64,000 nucleotides of DNA from Wocania ichthyoenteri Th78. GTDB taxonomy: Bacteria > Bacteroidota > Bacteroidia > Flavobacteriales > Flavobacteriaceae. The stretch lies in assembly GCF_000789235.1 (NCBI RefSeq), contig NZ_KN525716.1, forward strand, positions 1,881,169 to 1,945,168, read 5' to 3'. Shown here in pieces: positions 60,264-64,000 of the stretch. Positions within the stretch are counted from its first letter, which is position 1, and the number at the start of each line of letters is the position of its first letter. The notes beneath the pieces are model-generated. The model was not told the origin of the DNA. It was given only the letters and a program-made list of their open reading frames with translations, and searched no databases. A program made the translations under genes and the position numbers.

Positions 60264-60282
60264 GTGCCCGATTTAATGGTTT

Positions 60283-60290
60283 CAAAGGTA
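60283..60290 (-). promoter_or_regulatory. -7 promoter element for rnpA
   Basis: The minus strand reads TACCTTTG (TAnnTTTG), about 20 bases before the rnpA start. A -33 TTTG is not seen. Confidence 0.4.
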
Positions 60291-60522
60291 ACAAAATAAG
60301 AAAAGCTCTTAGCCTTTAATTCCTTTTTGAACATTTAGGTTGTTTTTTTCAATATACAGCGAATCAATCGCTAGATTATTCTGAACATGCCATCTTTAAT
60401 ATTTAAGTGTTCTTGTTTGAAAGAATTATGGGTTAATAGGAGGGCACTGAAATGGTATAAGATAATAAAAGCTGTAAAATATAGAGTCAATCTTCATTTT
60501 TACTGCTTTTTCGTATATTGAT

Positions 60523-61632
60523 TTACTGCCAGTTGTTGGTCCAATCTTTCCAAACAACTTCGTAACCTTGCGATTTAATCATTTGGTGTATTTCTTCAGT
60601 ATTTCTTTCGTCCGCAATTTCAAACTGTTCTAATGATTTTGGATCCACAGCATAACCACCTGGGTTTGTTTTAGATTCGGCACTTATAGAGTTAATCCCT
60701 AATTTAATAATGTTATTTCTAAAGTTTTCACTTTCTCTAGTAGATATGGATAATTCTACATCTTCATCTAATAATCGATAAGCACAAATTAACTGTACCA
60801 AATCAAAATCGGTAATTTCAACTTTTGGCTGTACTTCTCCTTGGTGTGGACGAAGGCGAGGAAACGAAATTGAGAATTTCGTTTTCCAATAGGTTTTTTG
60901 TAAATATTTTAAATGAAGTGCTGTATAAAAACTATCTACGCGCCAGTCTTCTAAACCAAATAAAGCCCCAAGACCTATTTTATGAATTCCAGCTTTTCCT
61001 AGTCTATCAGGTGTATCTAAACGATAATCAAAATTTGATTTTTTACCTTTTGGATGGTGAATTTTATAAGTGGCTTTATGATAGGTTTCCTGATACACTA
61101 ATACAGCGTATAAACCAGCATCTATAAGCTGTTTGTATTCATCTTGATCTAGTGGTTGCACCTCAATACTAATATTAGAAAAATGTTCTCGAATTAATGC
61201 AATAGCATGTTTTATATAAGCGACACCAACGGTTTTATTAGCTTCGCCAGTAACCAATAAAATATGATCGTAACCTTTGGTTTTTAAGAATTCAACTTCT
61301 TTTAAAATCTCGTTATCTTTTAATGTTCTACGTGGTATTTTATTGGTCATACTAAATCCACAATAGGTACAAATATTTTGACATTCGTTAGACAAATACA
61401 TAGGAACATACATTTGTATGGTATTTCCAAACCTCTTTTTTGTTAGGGCATGACTACGCTGTGCCATTTCTTCAAGAAAGGGTTTTGCAGCAGGAGAAAT
61501 TAAAGCTTTAAAATCTTCCAAACCAATTTTTTCTTTATCAAGAATTTGCTTTACATCGCTTGTTGTATAGCTATAAATTTCTTTTTCTAAGGTATCCCAA
61601 TCGTAGGTCTCAAAAGTGTTTTTAAAAGACAT
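60523..61632 (-). CDS. thiH: 2-iminoacetate synthase (thiamine thiazole branch)
   Basis: A 369-residue radical-SAM enzyme that makes dehydroglycine from tyrosine for the thiazole ring. The radical-SAM cluster motif is C-Q-N-I-C-T-Y-C (C84, C88, C91), in N-terminal position near 84 as expected for ThiH, followed by P-R-R-T-L and V-T-G-E-A-N-K. The C-terminal biotin/thiamine-synthesis-associated region is present. It is the last of the four visible thiamine genes, 47 bases after thiG, and requires ThiG and ThiS. Confidence 0.93.
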   Translation of the reverse strand: MSFKNTFETYDWDTLEKEIYSYTTSDVKQILDKEKIGLEDFKALISPAAKPFLEEMAQRSHALTKKRFGNTIQMYVPMYLSNECQNICTYCGFSMTNKIPRRTLKDNEILKEVEFLKTKGYDHILLVTGEANKTVGVAYIKHAIALIREHFSNISIEVQPLDQDEYKQLIDAGLYAVLVYQETYHKATYKIHHPKGKKSNFDYRLDTPDRLGKAGIHKIGLGALFGLEDWRVDSFYTALHLKYLQKTYWKTKFSISFPRLRPHQGEVQPKVEITDFDLVQLICAYRLLDEDVELSISTRESENFRNNIIKLGINSISAESKTNPGGYAVDPKSLEQFEIADERNTEEIHQMIKSQGYEVVWKDWTNNWQ

Positions 61633-61679
61633 GTTTTTTTGCTTTTAGCCTCTAGCGTTTCGCTTTTGGTATATAAATT

Positions 61680-62450
61680 CTAATTAAGAAAAGATGTTAG
61701 CGGGCTACTTGCATCCGCATGTTTTTTTACCGAAGCTAATTTTGCATTAAATGCCATCCGGCCAGCTATTACTGCCATTTTAAATGCTTTTGCCATGTCT
61801 ATTGGGTTTTTAGATACTGCAATGGCTGTATTTACTAAAACCGCATCGGCACCTAGTTCCATAGCATAAGCAGCATGCGACGGACTTCCAATACCGGCAT
61901 CTACAATAACTGGCACATTACTTTGTTCTATAATAATTTCTAAAAAATCTATGGTTTTAATGCCTTTATTGGTTCCTATTGGAGCGCCTAATGGCATAAC
62001 ACATTGTGCACCCACATCTTCAAGTCTTTTACATAAAACAGGGTCTGCATGAATATATGGCATGACTACAAAACCTAATTTTACAAGTTCTTCAGCAGCT
62101 TTAAGTGTTTCAATGGGATCTGGTAATAAATACTTCGGGTCTGGATGAATTTCTAATTTAATCCAATTGGTTTCTAATGCCTCACGTGCAAGTTGAGCTG
62201 CAAAAACCGCTTCTTTAGCATCTCTAACTCCAGAAGTATTTGGCAGTAGGTTTACGCTTGGACGTAAAATACTTTGTAGCATTTTATCCTCTTCATTACC
62301 AAGGTCTACACGCTTAAGAGCAACTGTAATTAATTCACTTTCTGATGCTATTAAAGCTTTGGACATTAAGTTATTCGAGCTAAATTTTCCTGTTCCAGTA
62401 AACAGTCTTGAACTAAACTCTTTATCTGCTATTTTTAAAATATCGTTCAT
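61680..62450 (-). CDS. thiG: Thiazole synthase
   Basis: A 256-residue TIM-barrel enzyme assembling the thiazole phosphate from deoxyxylulose 5-phosphate, ThiS-thiocarboxylate and dehydroglycine. The catalytic lysine is K98 in W-I-K-L-E-I-H-P-D, and the conserved L-P-N-T-S-G segment (69-74) and [11 protein letters not shown] (phosphate loop) are present. Length is normal. It lies 20 bases after thiE. ThiS and ThiF must be encoded outside the window. Confidence 0.95.
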   Translation of the reverse strand: MNDILKIADKEFSSRLFTGTGKFSSNNLMSKALIASESELITVALKRVDLGNEEDKMLQSILRPSVNLLPNTSGVRDAKEAVFAAQLAREALETNWIKLEIHPDPKYLLPDPIETLKAAEELVKLGFVVMPYIHADPVLCKRLEDVGAQCVMPLGAPIGTNKGIKTIDFLEIIIEQSNVPVIVDAGIGSPSHAAYAMELGADAVLVNTAIAVSKNPIDMAKAFKMAVIAGRMAFNAKLASVKKHADASSPLTSFLN

Positions 62451-62470
62451 AAATTAAGGCTAATAAATGT

Positions 62471-63115
62471 TTATTTAAATGTATGGCGTTGCTCTTGTGT
62501 TGAAGATGCATTTAGCAATTCGTTAAATGTTCTTATTCTGTTAAAATTATAAGTAATATCTCCAGATACAGCAATTCCAGAAATACCAGCTTCTAATAAG
62601 CCTGTAACATCATTTAAAGTTATGCCTCCAATACCAATTATAGGAACTTCGGTGTTTAAGGCTTCTATAATTGCTGTGTACCCTTCTAAGCCTAAAACTG
62701 GGCTTAAATTATCTTTGGTTGTTGTAAATCTAAAGGGTCCTAATCCAATATAGTCGACTTCTTTACCTATTAATGATTCGCAATCTTGCAAGGTATTTGC
62801 TGTTCCGCCAATCATTTGCCAGGTGTATATATGTTTTCTAGCAATGGTAGGGCAGGTGTCTTGTTTTCCTAAATGCACGCCGTCTGCCTTAACGGCTTTG
62901 GCTATTTTATAATAATCATTTATAATTAATCTGGTTTGAAAATGAGACGTAATTTCTCTAGCTTCCGTAGCTAGTTTTAAAATCTTCTTTTCCGATACAT
63001 TTTTTAAACGCAATTGGACTAATTCTGCTCCAGAAGTGCATGCTTTTTGAATGTTTTCTAAATGTTTTTTTGGAGAAGCACCTTGCGATATATAATGTAA
63101 TTTAGGTATAGTCAT
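62471..63115 (-). CDS. thiE: Thiamine phosphate synthase
   Basis: A 214-residue TIM-barrel enzyme that joins the pyrimidine and thiazole moieties to thiamine phosphate. The phosphate-binding and substrate positions are visible as V-Q-L-R-L-K-N-V, R-L-I-I-N-D-Y (where the enzyme binds HMP-PP), D-G-V-H-L-G-K-Q-D, and I-G-I-G-G-I-T-L-N-D. Gaps to thiD and thiG are 3 and 20 bases. Its C-terminus is followed by a short polar tail. It is a standard monomer of the family. Confidence 0.92.
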   Translation of the reverse strand: MTIPKLHYISQGASPKKHLENIQKACTSGAELVQLRLKNVSEKKILKLATEAREITSHFQTRLIINDYYKIAKAVKADGVHLGKQDTCPTIARKHIYTWQMIGGTANTLQDCESLIGKEVDYIGLGPFRFTTTKDNLSPVLGLEGYTAIIEALNTEVPIIGIGGITLNDVTGLLEAGISGIAVSGDITYNFNRIRTFNELLNASSTQEQRHTFK

Positions 63116-63118
63116 GTC

Positions 63119-63889
63119 TTAGTTCTTTATTATTGGGTATTTGTGGTTGCCAAGTAAACTTGTGTTTGAATTTAAAAACGCCTCGATGTAATTTTTTGTA
63201 AAAATACAAGCATCTTCTAGCGGAATATCATGCATTATATTACACGCTAAAGCAGCAGATAACACACAACCACTTCCATGTTTTTCTGAAATTTTTTCTG
63301 CTTTTGGAGGGATATTTACCATTACAATTTTACGGTAATATAATGCATCCCATCCCTTTTTGTCTGTTCTATGTCCGCCTTTTAAATAGATATTTGTTAA
63401 ACGACTAATGTGTTCTATGGTATCCAGAACATCTAAATTTGGATGTAAAAGTTTTATTTCATCATAATTAGGTGTAATAAGGAAACATTGCGTCCAGATT
63501 TTATCCAATAGATTTTGATTTTCAGTGGCATGAAAATCAAAACCAGTTGTTGCCTTTATAATAGGATCTAATATGATTTTAACTTCGGAATTTAAGATGT
63601 GTAATTTATCCAATACCACCGCTAATACCTCCCAAGATTTTATTATACCAATTTTAACTACTGAAATTTTAAAACGTTCGAAAAGTATTTCTATTTGAGA
63701 AAGAATAACTTCGGGAGACATCCATTCGCAGTGTTTAAAATCAATATCGTTTTGAACAGTAACAGCAGTACAAACAGATAATCCATATAAATTATGCGCT
63801 TCAAATGTTTTAATATCCGAAGTTATACCAGCGCCTCCCGAAGGATCATGACCGGCAATGGTTAGTATGTACTTTTTATCGTTTTGCAT
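63119..63889 (-). CDS. thiD: Hydroxymethylpyrimidine/phosphomethylpyrimidine kinase
   Basis: A 256-residue ribokinase-fold kinase phosphorylating HMP and HMP-P. The N-terminal I-A-G-H-D-P-S-G-G-A-G-I-T-S-D-I motif and C-terminal G-S-G-C-V-L-S-A-A-L-A motif (the anion hole and ATP site) identify it. It is the first visible gene of the thiamine run thiD-thiE-thiG-thiH, with tight spacing. thiC, thiS and any TPP riboswitch, if present, would lie beyond the right edge. A 27-bp inverted repeat lies immediately upstream. Confidence 0.93.
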   Translation of the reverse strand: MQNDKKYILTIAGHDPSGGAGITSDIKTFEAHNLYGLSVCTAVTVQNDIDFKHCEWMSPEVILSQIEILFERFKISVVKIGIIKSWEVLAVVLDKLHILNSEVKIILDPIIKATTGFDFHATENQNLLDKIWTQCFLITPNYDEIKLLHPNLDVLDTIEHISRLTNIYLKGGHRTDKKGWDALYYRKIVMVNIPPKAEKISEKHGSGCVLSAALACNIMHDIPLEDACIFTKNYIEAFLNSNTSLLGNHKYPIIKN

Positions 63890-63919
63890 TATTCAAATTT
63901 GTAATCTTTAGCTTGTTAG

Positions 63920-63988
63920 TTATTGTCACCTTGAGCGCAGTCGAAACCTATTTTTAATACCTTTCGACTGCGCTCAAGGTGACAATAA
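63920..63988. repeat. 27-bp perfect inverted repeat (CACCTTGAGCGCAGTCGA type)
   Basis: Arms at 63920-63946 and 63962-63988 are exact complements with a 15-base loop; the core is CACCTTGAGCGCAGTCGAAA and its reverse complement. It is another genome-repeat-type hairpin and lies in the region upstream of thiD. Confidence 0.8.
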
Positions 63989-64000
63989 ATTTTTAAAGTG

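Noticed and set aside
60264-60522. Expected rpmH gene upstream of rnpA
   Set aside because: No ribosomal protein L34 reading is visible in either strand of this gap.
63890-64000. TPP riboswitch before the thiamine genes
   Set aside because: Only the inverted repeat is visible; any riboswitch would be before thiC outside the window.
1-64000. Prophage, defence system or integrative element
   Set aside because: Apart from the single IS element, I see no integrase, phage structural gene, restriction or toxin-antitoxin pair.

Overview
The window comes from an A/T-rich member of the Bacteroidota, most likely a marine-type Flavobacteriaceae. Reasons: TonB-receptor plus DUF4249-like lipoprotein pair, type IX secretion sorting domain, Bacteroidota -7 promoter motifs (TAnnTTTG), absence of Shine-Dalgarno-like leaders, DUF4175/DUF4837/GH3-type proteins, and short CGTCATTGCGAG-type palindromic repeats. 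It is chromosomal and mostly housekeeping; I see no prophage, CRISPR array or defence island.

Layout. Bases 1-14062 are a surface-polysaccharide locus: the end of an O-antigen ligase and a GT4 glycosyltransferase on the plus strand, facing a long minus-strand operon that starts with a Wzz-like protein and runs through rfbBACD (dTDP-L-rhamnose), wecB-wecC (UDP-ManNAc and UDP-ManNAcA), a cytidylyltransferase, a NeuB-family synthase and a KdsC-like phosphatase (a nonulosonic acid cassette), a glycosyltransferase, flippase and polymerase. Bases 14075-22429 hold a two-part protein with a nucleoside-phosphorylase-like C-terminus, a GH3 protein, an M23 peptidase, tatA, a lipoprotein, an MltD-like transglycosylase and pgk. 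Bases 22717-30715 hold holB and a minus-strand envelope block: TonB receptor, DUF4249-like lipoprotein, adhesin-like lipoprotein, ECF sigma factor, anti-sigma-like protein, adhesin-like protein and beta-barrel.

Bases 30864-38365 carry an OmpH-like lipoprotein, a methyltransferase, mnmG, ybeY and a giant DUF4175-type protein. mnmG is bracketed by two parS-like palindromes. gltX follows, and a palindromic repeat has inserted in frame inside it; next to it is an intact IS3-family element beside another palindromic repeat. Bases 41515-50569 are miscellaneous genes including glnS, folB and tRNA-Cys. rnr and rpiB diverge from a 705-bp, very A/T-rich gap containing a perfect DnaA box, which together with the parS-like sites makes it a candidate replication origin. 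The right end has a metal-cation exporter, an ElaA-like acetyltransferase, a secreted leucine-rich-repeat protein paired with a tandem OmpA-domain protein, a C-terminal processing protease, rnpA, and the thiamine operon thiD-thiE-thiG-thiH.

The best leads are the parS-like pair with the candidate origin, the repeat that codes for protein inside gltX, the nonulosonate cassette that resembles a 9-phosphate (KDN-type) route, and the nucleoside-phosphorylase-like domain in the protein at 14075-15754. Function calls rest on recognised motifs only; no database search was possible.
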